Shown here one piece after another: positions 23,740-34,913 of a stretch of DNA of 64,000 nt. The notes under the pieces are model-generated. The model had not been told where the DNA came from. It worked only from the letters and a program-made list of their open reading frames with translations, and did no database searches. Both the position numbers and the translations under genes were made by a program. Source of the stretch: Ceratotherium simum simum (Eukaryota > Chordata > Mammalia > Perissodactyla > Rhinocerotidae); assembly GCF_000283155.1 (NCBI RefSeq), contig NW_004454166.1:5009196-5073195 (forward strand), written 5' to 3'. Each line of letters starts with the position of its first letter. The stretch's first letter is position 1.

Positions 23740-24025
23740 CTCTATTTGGAGTTAGCATAGACCCCACAGGTAAAAGGCTCAGACCCAAAACACTGCTCTC
23801 ACTTTAGACACCAGCTGCAAATGAGGTTGCCCGCACGTCTGCCCAGCATACTACTAATTTGGAGGTTCCCATGACCTCCCCTCTAGTTTGGTAATTTGCT
23901 ACAGTGACTCACAGAACTCAGAAAAGTGCTTTGAGTCATCTCATTAGCATACAAAAGACTCTTTTATCACTCAGTTCCAAGCGTTTTAGGAGCTCTGTGC
24001 CAGGAATAGGGGACAAAGACCAAAT
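23740..24025 (-). mobile_element. Old ERVL/MaLR-type LTR fragment, reversed
   Basis: The motifs 'ggtaatttgctacagtgact' and 'cacagaactcagaaaa' are typical of one common ancient mammalian LTR consensus. It probably belongs with the fragment at 10865-11200. The name is not secure. Confidence 0.4.
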
Positions 24026-24195
24026 ACGACCATGTGTCACTTAACGATGAGGATGCTTGAGGATGCCTCTGTAGGCAATGTCCTCGTTGTGCAAACATCA
24101 CAGAGTGTACTTACACAAACCTAGATGGTATAGCCTACTACACACCTAGGCTGTATGGTACTGGTCTTATGGAGCCACTGTCGTATGTGTGGTCC

Positions 24196-24723
24196 TGTAG
24201 GATCCCAAAAAAGGAAATCCCAACTCCAGTCTTGGGAAGGCGCGGACCCACAGACACAGAAGACCAAGCTTGATGCAAACGCAAGAGGTTTATTAAGCGG
24301 AGCTCCGGGTCGACACGTATCTCTCGCAGGAGACAGAGGAGTCGACCCCGGACCTTAAAGGGCAAATTCNNNNNNNNNNNNNNNNNNNNNNNNNNNNNNN
24401 NNNNNNNNNNNNNNNNNNNNNNNNNNNNNNNNNNNNNNNNNNNNNNNNNNNNNNNNNNNNNNNNNNNNNNNNNNNNNNNNNNNNNNNNNNNNNNNNNNNN
24501 NNNNNNNNNNNNNNNNNNNNNNNNNNNNNNNNNNAAACTTATCTCTCTGGAGCACTCTCTTGTTCTCAATTTTTCCCCGAACAGTTTAGGGCAAGTCTTC
24601 CATGAATAGAGTCAGTCAGGATCGATAAACGTTCCCCCTTATACCAGGAATCCTTAGGGTGTGGAGGTGCCCGTCTCTAAGGTAGTAACTTTTTAATTTT
24701 TAATATAATTTTTACTTCCTTCA
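24196..24723 (-). mobile_element. Endogenous retrovirus LTR, reversed, with internal sequence gap
   Basis: The insert begins TGTAGGATCC and ends CTTCCTTCA, so it has TG...CA ends. It is flanked by a 4-bp duplication GTCC (24192-24195 and 24724-24727), as is usual for gammaretrovirus-like (ERV1) elements. On the minus strand an AATAAA signal lies at 24294-24289, followed by a U5-like stretch, so transcription would run right to left. At 528 positions including the gap it is consistent with a solo LTR, but the gap could hide internal proviral sequence. No viral coding region is visible. Confidence 0.8.
24370..24534. other. Assembly gap (165 N)
   Basis: The bases are undetermined within the LTR. 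The true length is unknown. Two frames drawn across the Ns (24138-24569 and 24355-24555) have no meaning. Confidence 1.
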
Positions 24724-24765
24724 GTCCATTGTTGACCGAAACGTCCTTATGTGACATGTGGCTGT

Positions 24766-26114
24766 ATGTTTTTTGTTATACCACATGTATCATCCTAGAA
24801 ATTCCTTTACTTCTCTCCTGTATAGGATACTCTGTTTCTTGTATTTCTTGCGTTTAACTTCTTGGTTTTATTGTCCCATTAGTGTGTCTTTCAGTAGCTT
24901 CTTGAGAAAGGGTACAAGATGTAAAAAACTTTTGAGACCTTATGTTTGAAAGTGTTTGTATCCTACATCTACTGCTTGATTTATAACTTGGCAAGTGCGT
25001 AATTCTAGGTGGGAGATCATTTTCCCTCAGGATTGTGAAAGCCTTTCTCTGTTGTCTCCTACCTTCCGGTGCTGTTGAAGTCTGAAGCCATTCTGATTCC
25101 TGACTCTTTATGTGCTTTTTCTCTCCTTGAAGCACGTAGAATCTTCTTTTGGTCCCTAGGGCAATGACATTTCAGTGTTATGCCCTCTCCTAGAAACTTA
25201 GTGACTTCTAATTAGAGAAATTTTCTTCAATTAGTTTTTTGATGATTTCTTTTTTCTCTTTGCTATTTCTGGTACTTCTGTTATTTGGATGTTGGACATC
25301 CTGGACTAGTCCTTTAATTTTCTTTTCTTTCCTATTTTCTATTTAAAAAAAAAAGTTTGCTGTACTTTCTGAGAGATTTCTCCAACTTTGTCTTCCAGGC
25401 CATTTTTGAATTTCTCATTTCTGCTGTAACTCTTAATTTCAAAGGACTCATTTTTGTTCTCATACTGCTCCTTTTTTACAGCATCCTATTGTTTTATGAT
25501 TACAGTATCTTTTTGTGCTGTGCGTTGTTGATATTCTATCTGCTGTAAGGATGAGATTTTCTTCTATTCATTTTATTTAATGAGTTATTATCTGTTACTT
25601 TTTTTTTTTAAGGTTACGTGGCCTTATAACATGAATTAGGGAGTGTTCTTTCTGTTATCTGGATGACTTTGTATAAAAATAGAATTATCTGTTTATTGAA
25701 TGATTAGCATTAATATGTTTGTGAATTTTCTTTTTAAAAAACACCTTGGTCTCATGCTTTCTTTGAGGGATTTTTTTTTTTAAACAACTGATTTAATTTC
25801 TTTAATGATTGTAGTACCACTCAGCTGCTATTTCCTTTTTGGTCAGATTTGATAGTTAGTATGTTTTTAATTATTCATTTCACCTGAGTTTTCAAACTTG
25901 CTGCGTAAAGTTGTTTATAATAACCTTTTATTATCTTTTAAACCATAATCCTCATTGATCTATAGTCTTTTTTCATTTCTGGTATTGTTTTTTTCTCTCT
26001 CATTCTTTTTCTGTTTCTCTATTCATCTTGCCTTGTTGATTTGAAAGTCTTCAAAGGACCAACTTTTGGCTTTATTGATCTTCTCTATTGTAACTTCGTT
26101 TTCTATTTTGGCTG
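24766..26114 (-). mobile_element. Old L1/HAL1 relic, antisense
   Basis: The T-rich + strand resembles a reversed L1/HAL1 copy. The part 'gtaattctaggtgggagatc' to 'gaagtctgaagccattctga' fits the ORF1 3' region. The part 'tcaaaggaccaacttttggc' at 26053 fits ORF2. Several copies may be merged here. Confidence 0.5.
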
Positions 26115-26514
26115 AGATATATCTCTATATCTACATACATAGATATATCTCTATGTATGTATACATATATATCTGTATGTCTATATCTGTATATATCTAT
26201 ATATCTCTATATATTTATATATAGATTTATATATCTATATCTTTATATCTATATATATATCTATCTCTATATATCTATGTCTTTATATATCTCTATCTCT
26301 GTCTATATATCTATATCTATATGTTGCTATCTATATCTCTATATCTATATCTCCATATCTCTATCTCTACCTCTATATATCTATATATCTCTGTGTATCT
26401 CTATATCAATCTATATCTATATTTCTCTATCTCTGTATCTCTCTATCTCTATATATCTGTATATCTGTATCTATGTCACCTCTGTATATCTATACCCATA
26501 TCCATGTCTATATC
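26115..26514 (+). repeat. TATATC/TATCTC-type microsatellite, about 400 bp
   Basis: Degenerate units of TATATC, TATCTC and TGTATC run for about 400 bases. Open frames of 141 and 88 codons across it are made almost only of Tyr, Ile, Ser and Leu and are artefacts. L1 ORF2 sequence stands on both sides in matching orientation, so the array grew inside an L1 copy. Confidence 0.95.
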
Positions 26515-26630
26515 ATCTACCTTTTTCCCTTCTTTTTTATTTTCATTGGATTTATTCCATTGTTCTTTTTCTAACTTCTTAAATTGATGCTTTGTGATTT
26601 AATTTTTGGCCATTCTTTTAAGATTTGAGA
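26515..26630 (-). mobile_element. L1 ORF2 fragment, antisense (continues across the microsatellite)
   Basis: The text 'cattggatttattccattgt', 'tctttttctaacttcttaaa' and 'tgatttaatttttggcc' is the expected continuation of the L1 piece that ends at 26114. Confidence 0.6.
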
Positions 26631-26844
26631 AAAGAATTTGAAGGAAATGAGGGATCCAGCTAGGTGATGTCTGAGGGAAAAGTGCTCCAGGAAGAGGGAA
26701 AGCCCTGAGGCAGAGTCTTCCTGGCGTGTTTGAGAGAAGAGTGAGGCCAGTTTAGTGAAAAGATTTTTCATGACATAATGTGGAAAATAACTACTTACCT
26801 CCTTTCGTTTGTCACTCTCCATGCTAAGGTATCTATCTTATGTA

Positions 26845-27020
26845 GCAGCTATAATGAGTGGAGAGGACACTGTCCCAGCCACTCATTAGTTTTGTGATCT
26901 TGGGCTTTTTAACTTCCTTCATATTTAGTTTTCTGATTCATAATTTGTTGTTGTCAGGATTAAATGAGGCAAATGTGACTAACACCTGCACAGTAGGTGC
27001 AGAGTGAATGGTTGTTAAAT
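26845..27020 (+). mobile_element. MIR SINE
   Basis: MIR text is visible: 'agttttgtgatcttgggctt', 'tgtcaggattaaatgaggc' and 'cacagtaggtgcagagtg'. It is in sense orientation. A hAT-like end ('tttttctgtaagggaccaga') may be present at 27490-27560. Confidence 0.65.
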
Positions 27021-27670
27021 GTTTTTGAGTTTGGCGTACTGAAGTGATTTCCTTCCACTTCAGTGCTGCCTGTTGCCAGTCTGCAAACACATGTAGTCGC
27101 TGTCATCAGTGCTCTGGAGTCTAATGTTTTCCTCCTCTGCTCTTTGTTTTCACTGAGCTGGACTTTCCTTGAGATGGTAATTTGGTTTTCTTTCCTCACG
27201 TGCCATTGAAAACAGTAGCAATGTTTGTTTTCAGTGTGCTCAGTCTTATTTGTGGTCAGCACCATCCTGCTGAGGAACGCTGACTTGATCATGCACTTGA
27301 TCAGGGTGGTTCCTGGTCGAGCTGCAGCGCCCGCTGCTGAATCACTTGTCTCTGCTTCCTGGACTGGTACGGTATCTTGCCTTGCTTGCTGAGCCTTGTC
27401 TTATTTCTGAAACAGTTCTGTAATAATTTCTTCCCTTAGCCACCATTTCTATTTTATTGCCATCCCAGTTTTGCCCACTTTTATCCCTTAAACCTGAGAT
27501 TGGCAAAGTTTTTCTGTAAGGGACCAGATGGTAAATATTTTGTGCTTTGCAGGCCACATATGGTGTCTGTCACATATTCTTTTTTACCCCCTCCCATCCC
27601 TTAAAAAATATAAAAGCCATTTTTGACCTAATAAATATTCTTCTTATGCATTTGTAATTTTTTTCTGGTT

Positions 27671-27954
27671 CCTTCATTTTTATTTTTTTACTTTAAATTT
27701 TTTTTGTGTGAGGAAGATCAGCCCTGAGCTAACGTCCAATGCCAATCCTCCTCTTTTTTGCTGAGGAAGACTGGCCCTGGGCTAACATCCGTGCCCATCT
27801 TCCTCTACTTGATATGGGGAGCCGCCACAGTGTGGCTTAACAAGTGGTGTGTCGATGCACACCCGGGATCCGAACCGGTGAACCCTGGGCCGCCGCAGCG
27901 GAGCACACGCACTTAACCGCTTGTGCCACCGGGCCAGCCCCGCCTTCATTTTTA
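27671..27954 (-). mobile_element. ERE SINE, reversed, with 12-bp target duplication
   Basis: The copies CCTTCATTTTTA (27671-27682 and 27943-27954) flank a reversed ERE. The + strand runs from a T-rich tail through 'ctgagctaacgtccaatgcc' to the tRNA-derived head 'ttaaccgcttgtgccaccgg'. The B-box complement 'gggatccgaaccggtgaacc' is clear. Confidence 0.95.
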
Positions 27955-27959
27955 AATTG

Positions 27960-28985
27960 TGAAATAGAGCATATATTCAAAAGTGTATGAAAACTTACAC
28001 ATTTGGTTTCATGCACGAAAATGAAACAAATTGTGAATCCTACCTGCCAAGCCAAGAAACAGGATGTTGTTGAGACTTCAGAGCCTCTCCCCCATTGCAT
28101 CTTTCTCTCGCCCACCTGCCATACTGCATTGTGTGGAAATCATTCCTTGCTTTCTTTATAGTTTTACCACATATGATAAATCCCTTGATAATATATTATT
28201 TGGCTTTTGGTTGATTTTGAATTTTGTATAAATGGAATCATACTATGTGTACCTTCTTTTGCTCAGCATTATGTGTTTGAGATTTCATTCATGTTAATGA
28301 ACATAGCTGTAGTGCATTCAGTGTCACTGCTTGTTGAACTCAGTTGTTTGACTATACCACGTCCTCTTACAGTCCGTTTTGCTGTTGATGGACATTTGGG
28401 TTGTTTCCAGTCTTTTGTTCTCATGAGTAATGCTGCTGTGAACATTCTTACTCAGGTCTCCTGGTGTACAGGTATAAGAGATTTTCAAGGGCTTTATTTA
28501 GTAGTGAAATTGTTGGGCATGTACAAGTCTAGCTTTTCCTGGTAGGGCCTGATTTCCAAAGTGGTTGTACCAGTAAGTTCTCCCCTGAGCAGAGGGTGAG
28601 AATTCCCTTTGCTCCTCATGCTTGCCAACATGTGGTATTGTACTTACTGTCAATTTTTGACTATTTAATGAATGTGATGGTGTCTCAGTGTGGTTTAAAT
28701 TTGCATTTTCCTGATTATTGAACAGGTTGAACATCTTTTCACATATATTGTTCTTATATGCTTCCAAATTATGTTTTTTTTTTCAGGTTGATTTTTATTT
28801 ATGTATTCTGGAAACTATTTGTTGGCTATATGGGCTATGTTATTTTTTTGTTTGTAGCTTGTCTTTTTATTCTCTTTATGGGACATTCTTTATTTCAGAG
28901 TTAAATTTATCAGTCTCTTATGTTTGATTGTCTAAGTCTTGTAGTTTTGCCTTTCACATTAAGGTATTTAATTCACTAGGAATTA
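27960..28985 (-). mobile_element. L1M 3' region, antisense
   Basis: The text 'gaatcatactatgtgtacct', 'gggttgtttccagtcttttg' and 'ttgggcatgtacaagtct' is the reversed 3' UTR and ORF2 end of an old L1. Two copies may be joined. Confidence 0.7.
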
Positions 28986-29475
28986 AGGAAGTCTTCAAAC
29001 ATATAGAAAAGGAGAAAAAAATAAAGTCAACCTATCCCCATATACCCATCACTCAGCTTCAGTTAGTATAAAAAGTCTAGTTTTGTTTTGTCTGTTCTTC
29101 CCTCCCCACCTTTTTTGGGGAAGTATTTGAAAGCAAATCCCAGCATCATGTCATTTCACTTGTAAATATCTTCAGTTTTACTGATATTTTGTCTGCTTGA
29201 TATATGAGTTACAGAGAGGGGCATGTTAAAATCTACTATGGTAGATTTGGCTGTTTCTCATTGTGGTTTTATCAACTTTTGCTTTATAGATTTTGAGCCT
29301 ATCTTAAAATGCTTAGAATTATTATATCTTCCTGGTGAATAAAATTTTTTATTATTATAAAGGGACCTTCTTTCCTTCTCATAATCCTTTTTGCCCTAAA
29401 GTCTCTCTTATGTCTGATATTAGATATAGCCATACCAGGTTTCTTCCATTCCAGGTATGGTATATCTCTCACTAT
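28986..29475 (-). mobile_element. L1M pieces, antisense (3' end, then ORF2 endonuclease part)
   Basis: Around 29000-29170 the text 'ccatatacccatcactcagc' and 'gaaagcaaatcccagcatca' fits an L1M 3' end. From about 29200 'ttaaaatctactatggtaga' and 'atattagatatagccatacc' fit the reversed ORF2 endonuclease region of an older L1. Confidence 0.6.
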
Positions 29476-29479
29476 CCTT

Positions 29480-29695
29480 TTTATTTATTTATTTATTTAT
29501 TTATTTATTTTTCCCCCAAAGCCCCAGTAGATAGTTGTATGTCATAGCTGCACATCCTTCTAGTTGCTGTATGTGGGACGCAGCCTCAGCATGGCCGGAG
29601 AAGCGGTGCATCGGTGCGCGCCCGGGATCCGAACCCGGGCCGCCAGCAGTGGAGCGCGCGCACTTAACCACGAAGCCACGGTTAAGTGGCTACTG
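29480..29695 (-). mobile_element. ERE-family SINE variant, reversed
   Basis: A (TTTA)n tail at 29482-29510 is followed by 'ccccagtagatagttgtatg', 'gttgctgtatgtgggacgca' and a tRNA-like end 'cgggatccgaacccgggccg'. The body differs from the other ERE copies here, so it is probably another tRNA-derived subfamily. The terminal part is GC-rich with intact CpGs. Confidence 0.75.
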
Positions 29696-29714
29696 ATACA
29701 ACTTTTTGTATCAT

Positions 29715-29960
29715 TAAATTTTTTTCCAATTTCTTTTATTGTGGTAAAATACACATAACATAATTTACTACCTTAACTGTTTTTAAGTATACTGTTCAGT
29801 GGTGTTAAATACATTCATAATGTTGTACTACCATCATCACTATCCATCTCCAAAAACTCTTCATCTTGTAGAACTGAAACTCTATATGTATTAAACAATA
29901 ACTTGCCATTCCCCCTTCCCCCTAGCCCCTGTGACTACCTGTATCATTACATCTTAACAT
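29715..29960 (-). mobile_element. L1M 3' end, antisense
   Basis: It starts 'ttttattgtggtaaaataca', the reverse complement of an L1 3' terminus, and continues with 'actgttcagtggtgttaaat'. It seems to be inserted within an older L1, whose text resumes after it. Confidence 0.75.
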
Positions 29961-31940
29961 GTATCTCATAAGCAGCATATAGCCAGCTTTTGTATTTTTA
30001 TCCAACCTATCTTTGTTTTTTGACTGGAAAATTTACTTCATGTAAATGTATTATAAATACTGATGTATTTTGATTTTTTTTCTGTTATCTTATTTTGTAC
30101 TTTTATCTGCCTTCCCTTTGTTTTTTTTCCTTTCTTGCCTTCTTTTGGATTTTTTTCCTCCATTAATTTCAGTGTTATAGATGCTCGTTCTTTCATTGGT
30201 AACCTTAGCAGTTTTAACATGCATATTCAGCTTATCACTTATCAACATTTTAATGTTCATCAATATCTCTGTTCTTCTTAGAACATTGTAATTTCAGTCC
30301 CTCCCAATTTGTATGCTATCATTATAATACATTTTAATGTCCTGTCTTAAAAAAATTTAACTGTACAGAGCATTGTTGTTGTCTTATATAGTCAGTATTT
30401 TGTCAATATTATCTACAGATTTACACTTTTGTTCTTCATTTGTGTTTTCGTCTCAGATCTTCCTTATAGGATCATTTTCCTACTGCCTTTATAATTTCCT
30501 TCACTGACAGTCAGCAGGTGATACACTCACTAAGTTTTTTACTTCTTCCAAATTACTTTTATTTTACCTTCATGAAAGATACTCCTGTTTATATAGAATT
30601 CTATTTTATCTCAGTACGTTGCAGGTATTATTTCACTGTCTTTTGGCTATAAATAAGCAATTTGGCTTCAGTATTGCTTTTGATGACAGTCGTCCCTCTT
30701 ATTCTTGCTTCTTTGAAGGTAATCTTTCTCTTCTTTCTGTCTGCTTTTAAAATATTTTGTTGTTGTTGTTATAGAATCCCACTGTGATATTTCAGTGTCT
30801 AGATTCCTTTTTAATAATCCTGTGTGGAATTTATTAGGCTTCTTGGATTTTTAGATCAGTATCTTTTTTTAGTTTTAGAAAGTTTGACCAGAAATTGCTG
30901 AGAATATTGTCCTTGCCATTTAACTCCTTCTGGAACTCCAGTCAGATTATTAGATCGTGTGACTGTCTTCCATGTCTCTTAACCTTTTTTTTCGTATGTT
31001 CTGTCTCTTTGACTCTCTACTGTGTCTGGGTCATTTCCTCTGACCTGTCTTCCAATTCGCTAATTTACCTTTAGTTTATCTAATCTGACATTAAATCTGC
31101 CCATTGAATTTTTCATTTCTAATAATACAGTCTTTATTTACTAGAAGTTCTGTTTGGTTCTTTTTCCAATAGGCTTGCTCTGCTCATGGTGTTGTATTTC
31201 CTTGTTTGTTGTGGGTGTGTGTGTGTCTGTGTGTGTGATCTACTTATTTTTCTCAGAACTGTTTCTTGGAAAACGTTTGAGGTCTAGGATAACAAAGTTG
31301 GGTTTCTCCAGAGGAGATTGCATTTGCTTCTGTCAGTTGCTCAGGGCCTCTTCCAATCCTTGACTCTTAAAATAAATTCTGGGCTTAAAGTTTTTCAGAA
31401 CACACAAGTAGTATTTTAAGTTGTAATTACCCATGTGAGGGCTGGCTTGTGGTTTTGATTCTCGGAGGTGTTTTTCTTCCCTTTCTTCAATGCCATGGCT
31501 CAGGGCAGCATTTTTCTTTTCTCTTTAAGCAGTCCTCTTGGAATATGGCAGCTCATCTGTAGTTTATTCTCATGTTGAGGGCTGTAGCTTTTTGAGGTGC
31601 CAACTTTCTGGGGTCTCTAGACTCTTCATCTTAGGTAGATCAGTATTCTTTCTCTCCTGTTACCAGAGGCCTGCAAAGCCAAAAAAGTTGATAATTGAAT
31701 TTACCCAGTTTGGCTAATGCCTTTAAGGTCAGAATCAGCTTTAGCAAGCTCAATTGACCTTTCTCTGTTCCTGACTTCATTTAATTTTTGTTCTGAATAT
31801 TCCTTGCTTTTTTGCCAACTTATGAATGCATTTAAGAAAATGTTTTAAAGTACTTTATCCAGTTATTTTGTTGTTTTCAGCAGGAGGATTAGTATAGGTT
31901 CTGAGTCTACCATGTTGGTAGAAATAGGAGAGTCTCTGTT
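29961..31940 (-). mobile_element. Older L1/HAL1 copy, antisense (ORF2 start, ORF1, 5' end)
   Basis: After the nested inserts the endonuclease text resumes at 'ctcataagcagcatatagcc'. Next come ORF1-like text ('gtgatatttcagtgtctaga', 'agagaatattgtccttgcca' style) and finally 'caggaggattagtataggtt' with 'accatgttggtag', which resembles the L1 5' end. The element is decayed and has no usable frame. Confidence 0.5.
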
Positions 31941-32212
31941 TTTTATATTTTTATATTTCTAATTAGATTTTACTGTTCTTGAGGAATGACTATGCCTTGG
32001 CCTTCCTTGCCCTTTTCTATAATGCAGTCTCAGCGTTCATTGTTGTTTTCAGCAGGAGGATTAGTATAGGTTCTGAGTCTACCATGTTGGTAGAAATAGG
32101 AGAGTCTCTGTTTTTTGTATTTTTATATTTCTAATTAGATTTTACTGTTCTTGAGGAATGACTATGCCTTGGCCTTCCTTGCCCTTTTCTATAATGCAGT
32201 CTCAGCGTTCAT
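31869..32212 (+). repeat. 172-bp tandem duplication, one mismatch
   Basis: Unit 1 (31869-32040) and unit 2 (32041-32212) are adjacent and identical by eye except for A at 31945 versus G at 32117. Each unit covers the L1 5'-end motif and the flanking text up to 'ctcagcgttcat'. The near-identity contrasts with the strong decay of the repeat it lies in. Confidence 0.97.
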
Positions 32213-32264
32213 TGGACACTCAGTTATGCAAGTAGGCGTGTAGCTAGAAAACACTTTTGAGGGT

Positions 32265-32470
32265 TTCCATTTTATGTGTTTTATGCCTATTATGTTTTTT
32301 AATCTTCCCAATTATTTGGTGAGGTAGGTATATTATTACCTCTGTTTTATAGATGAGTAAACAGAGACTTAGAGGAAGAATTTGGGCATACATCTGGTAA
32401 TAAGTTGGGCTAGGATTTAGACTCATGACTTTCGACTCAATAATTCTGTGTCCTTTCCACTATCCCATGT
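32265..32470 (+). mobile_element. MIR SINE
   Basis: The MIR order 'attattacctctgttttata', 'gatgagtaaacagagactta' and 'taggatttagactcatga' is clear. It lies 300 bases upstream of exon 6. Confidence 0.8.
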
Positions 32471-32767
32471 TGATTTGTAATTAATGTTATTGACATTTGA
32501 CATCTCTTGATTATTGTATCTAGATATGAAAATTCTAGAGAAACCATCATATTAATAATATCTGGTTGAAATTATCTCTGAATTCTCACTGAAGGAAATT
32601 GTTAGCTGAGTGTTCACTTTGCTTAAACTTTTATCAGTGACTTAAAACAATGTATTGACTTCTGTTACAGAAAGCAGAAAAACAGAAAGGATTGCTCTTT
32701 TTTGCTATTGCAGCATTGTGAAATACTTCTGTTGTAAAATTTAGATAATTTTTGTCTTTTCCAACAG

Positions 32768-32916
32768 ATGTGTATGTAATATAGATTGCAGTGGATACAG
32801 TTTTAATCCTGTGTGTGCTTCTGATGGGAGTTCCTATAACAATCCCTGTTTTGTTCGAGAAGCATCTTGTATAAAGCAAGAACAAATTGATATAAGGCAT
32901 CTTGGTCATTGCACAG
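32768..32916 (+). CDS. TMEFF1: TMEFF1 exon 6 (rest of follistatin-like module 2)
   Basis: The acceptor is TTTTCCAACAG and the donor is GTAAAT. Phases are 2 in and 1 out. The exon encodes 49 residues plus split codons, from CVCNIDCSGYSFNPVCASDG to IRHLGHCT. The Kazal-type pattern C-x6-Y-x-N-x-C is present, as in exon 3. It closes the second follistatin-like module. Confidence 0.97.
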
Positions 32917-34720
32917 GTAAATTCCATTCTACTCATCCAGAGACATATCTTTAATATTATATGTACATTTGGGTAGTGTTCCAAATTTGTAAAATGAGAA
33001 ATTTTTGATGCTTTATTGTTTTTTTATTACTATATATTTTAGAATTTCTTTGTTCTGTTACTAATGTAGACTTTTTTTTTCATTTTCATCACAAACCCTG
33101 CTTCTTGGTTGTTTATTTAGTTACTAAGCTGATCCTAATGTGGACTCGTAGATAAATTTATAGTTCTTAAAGGTTGTCTCAAATTTGTAATGGTTATAGC
33201 TGTTTAAGAATTAGTCAACTTATTTTAATTATAGTAAAACTATAAGTATTGCCATATATTTCTTAATCTTTTTTTCTAGAGCATAATAGTTTACTTTGTC
33301 TTCACATTCTCCCTGTAGTTTTTGCCCCTACATTTTATGTACGTTAGAGATTGTGGTGTGAAGTTATAGAATGTAAGGAAAAATTATTACCTGCAGTTTA
33401 AAAATTCTTTTGCCCTTCTTGCTTTTTGTCATAGTTTAGAAGCCATGATACCAATTAAGAATGAGTTTTTGTTTTCCATCCTTACTAGAACTCCCGGTTA
33501 CTAAAGGCAGAGGTTCTCAACCTTCTTCTTCAGTGATGCACACATGGGCTAGGATAGTGTATTATTTCCTAGTAACACAGAAGGGCCAGGCGCATTCTCA
33601 TGGACTGGGATTGTGCATCTTTCCTGCTTACTAGGTCTCACCACCGTCACTCCATCCCCTCTCCTTTTTTTGGACTTTTTAAAGGGATATGTTTTTATCT
33701 GAGTTAAGGGAAAAAGTTGTAAGCCAAAGTTTGGTACTTTATATTGGTAACAAATTATTTATGAAGTACTCTGCAACTGATTGCAGTACCTCTGGTCTAA
33801 GCTACCAAAGAATACTCAAGAAGCTCATCAGAGGATTCCCAGGTGGGGTCAGGTTTGGGCATGGTAGAGGAAACCGTTTGCTATAGGGACCCCTTGTAGG
33901 TAGATAGTCCACTTAGCTTTAATCTTGAAGAAGTAATATGGTTTGTTTATCTTTCATGGGGTGGCATTTAGAGCTTAGATTGAAAGAGTAGCTTAGAGAA
34001 CTAGTGTCTTTTCTGAAGGACTGGTGCGTGGTTGAATGCTACTACATGGGATTTCAAATTCAGAGCAGTTGGTCAAGCTTGAGAATTTTGTTAATTGAAA
34101 TTCATGCAGATTTAGAATCTTTGGAGTAGTTGTCCTTCACTTTTATCTTGGTGTTTCCCCTTAGTATTTCCATTCATGCCCAGCTATACCTTCTCTTTCC
34201 TCCCCGACTATGTATTAGGAAGCCAAAGCTTGTGCTTCCCAGCAGGTACTTATGGTTCATTTACAGTCTTCCCAGCCCAAATACAATTCATCAGTCGGGT
34301 CATTTTTATGGCAAATTTTGTCTGATAACACAGCTGAGATTCCACATTTATCTTAATCTGATACGTTTCCAGGGAAACAGTGGTAGGAGAAGGTAAATCT
34401 TGAGACCATTTTCCCTTGGAGAAAGGATTAATCCCTTCTCTTCAGGGTATGTGCTGTTTTAGTAAGCACAGGGAAGCCTTTGTAAGGAGATGACATTTGC
34501 ACTGAAGTCTAAATTAAATTAGACTGTTCATCATGCAAAGCGCATGTATATCTGGGATGCCTTGAGGCCTGAGATAGAAATGGCACAATAGATCGAGAGA
34601 ATGGTGGAAAATATGAGCAGGATAAGTGGACAGAGAGTTGGGAAGCTTTGGATTGGGAGGTTCATGGTGTGACTTAAACATCAAATGTATCTTGATTTGA
34701 AAACTGTTTTCTCTTTATAG
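32917..34720. other. TMEFF1 intron 6; little recognised
   Basis: The only hint of a mobile element is 'ggcagaggttctcaaccttc' at 33506, a typical start of a hAT-Charlie MITE, with a poor continuation to about 33640. No exon-like segment is seen. Confidence 0.5.
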
Positions 34721-34786
34721 ACACAGATGACACTAGTTTGTTGGGAAAGAAAGATGATGGACTGCAATATCGACCAGATGTGAAAG
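34721..34786 (+). CDS. TMEFF1: TMEFF1 exon 7 (acidic spacer)
   Basis: The acceptor is TCTCTTTATAG and the donor is GTACTG. Both phases are 1. It encodes 22 residues, beginning DTDDTSLLGKKDDG and ending RPDVK, that form the spacer between follistatin-like module 2 and the EGF-like module. It has no cysteine. Its length is a multiple of three, so it could be skipped without breaking the frame. Confidence 0.95.
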
Positions 34787-34913
34787 GTACTGAATCATGA
34801 TTTTCCAAATTTTGGCCAACTACTGAAATATGGTAACTGGCTGTTCTATTTCTGTTATAACAACCCTTCCAGCTTTGCTCTCTGTAGCAATGTACATCAG
34901 TTTATAGACTACT

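Larger units (their letters stand above)
24029..24765 (+). mobile_element. Tigger-like DNA transposon split by a retroviral LTR
   Basis: The left part (24029-24195) begins 'ccatgtgtcacttaacgatg' and runs through 'cctagatggtatagcctact'. The right part (24724-24765) reads 'gttgaccgaaacgtcctt' and ends 'catgtggctgta', an imperfect inverted match to the left end. Between them lies the LTR at 24196-24723. It is the same family as the element at 9012-9219. Confidence 0.75.

Noticed and set aside
24138..24569. A 143-codon minus-strand frame with a long run of unknown residues
   Set aside because: It is created by reading through the 165 Ns of the assembly gap.
26157..26587. Open frames of 141 and 88 codons rich in Tyr, Ile, Ser and Leu
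   Set aside because: They are translations of the TATATC-like microsatellite and have no normal protein composition.
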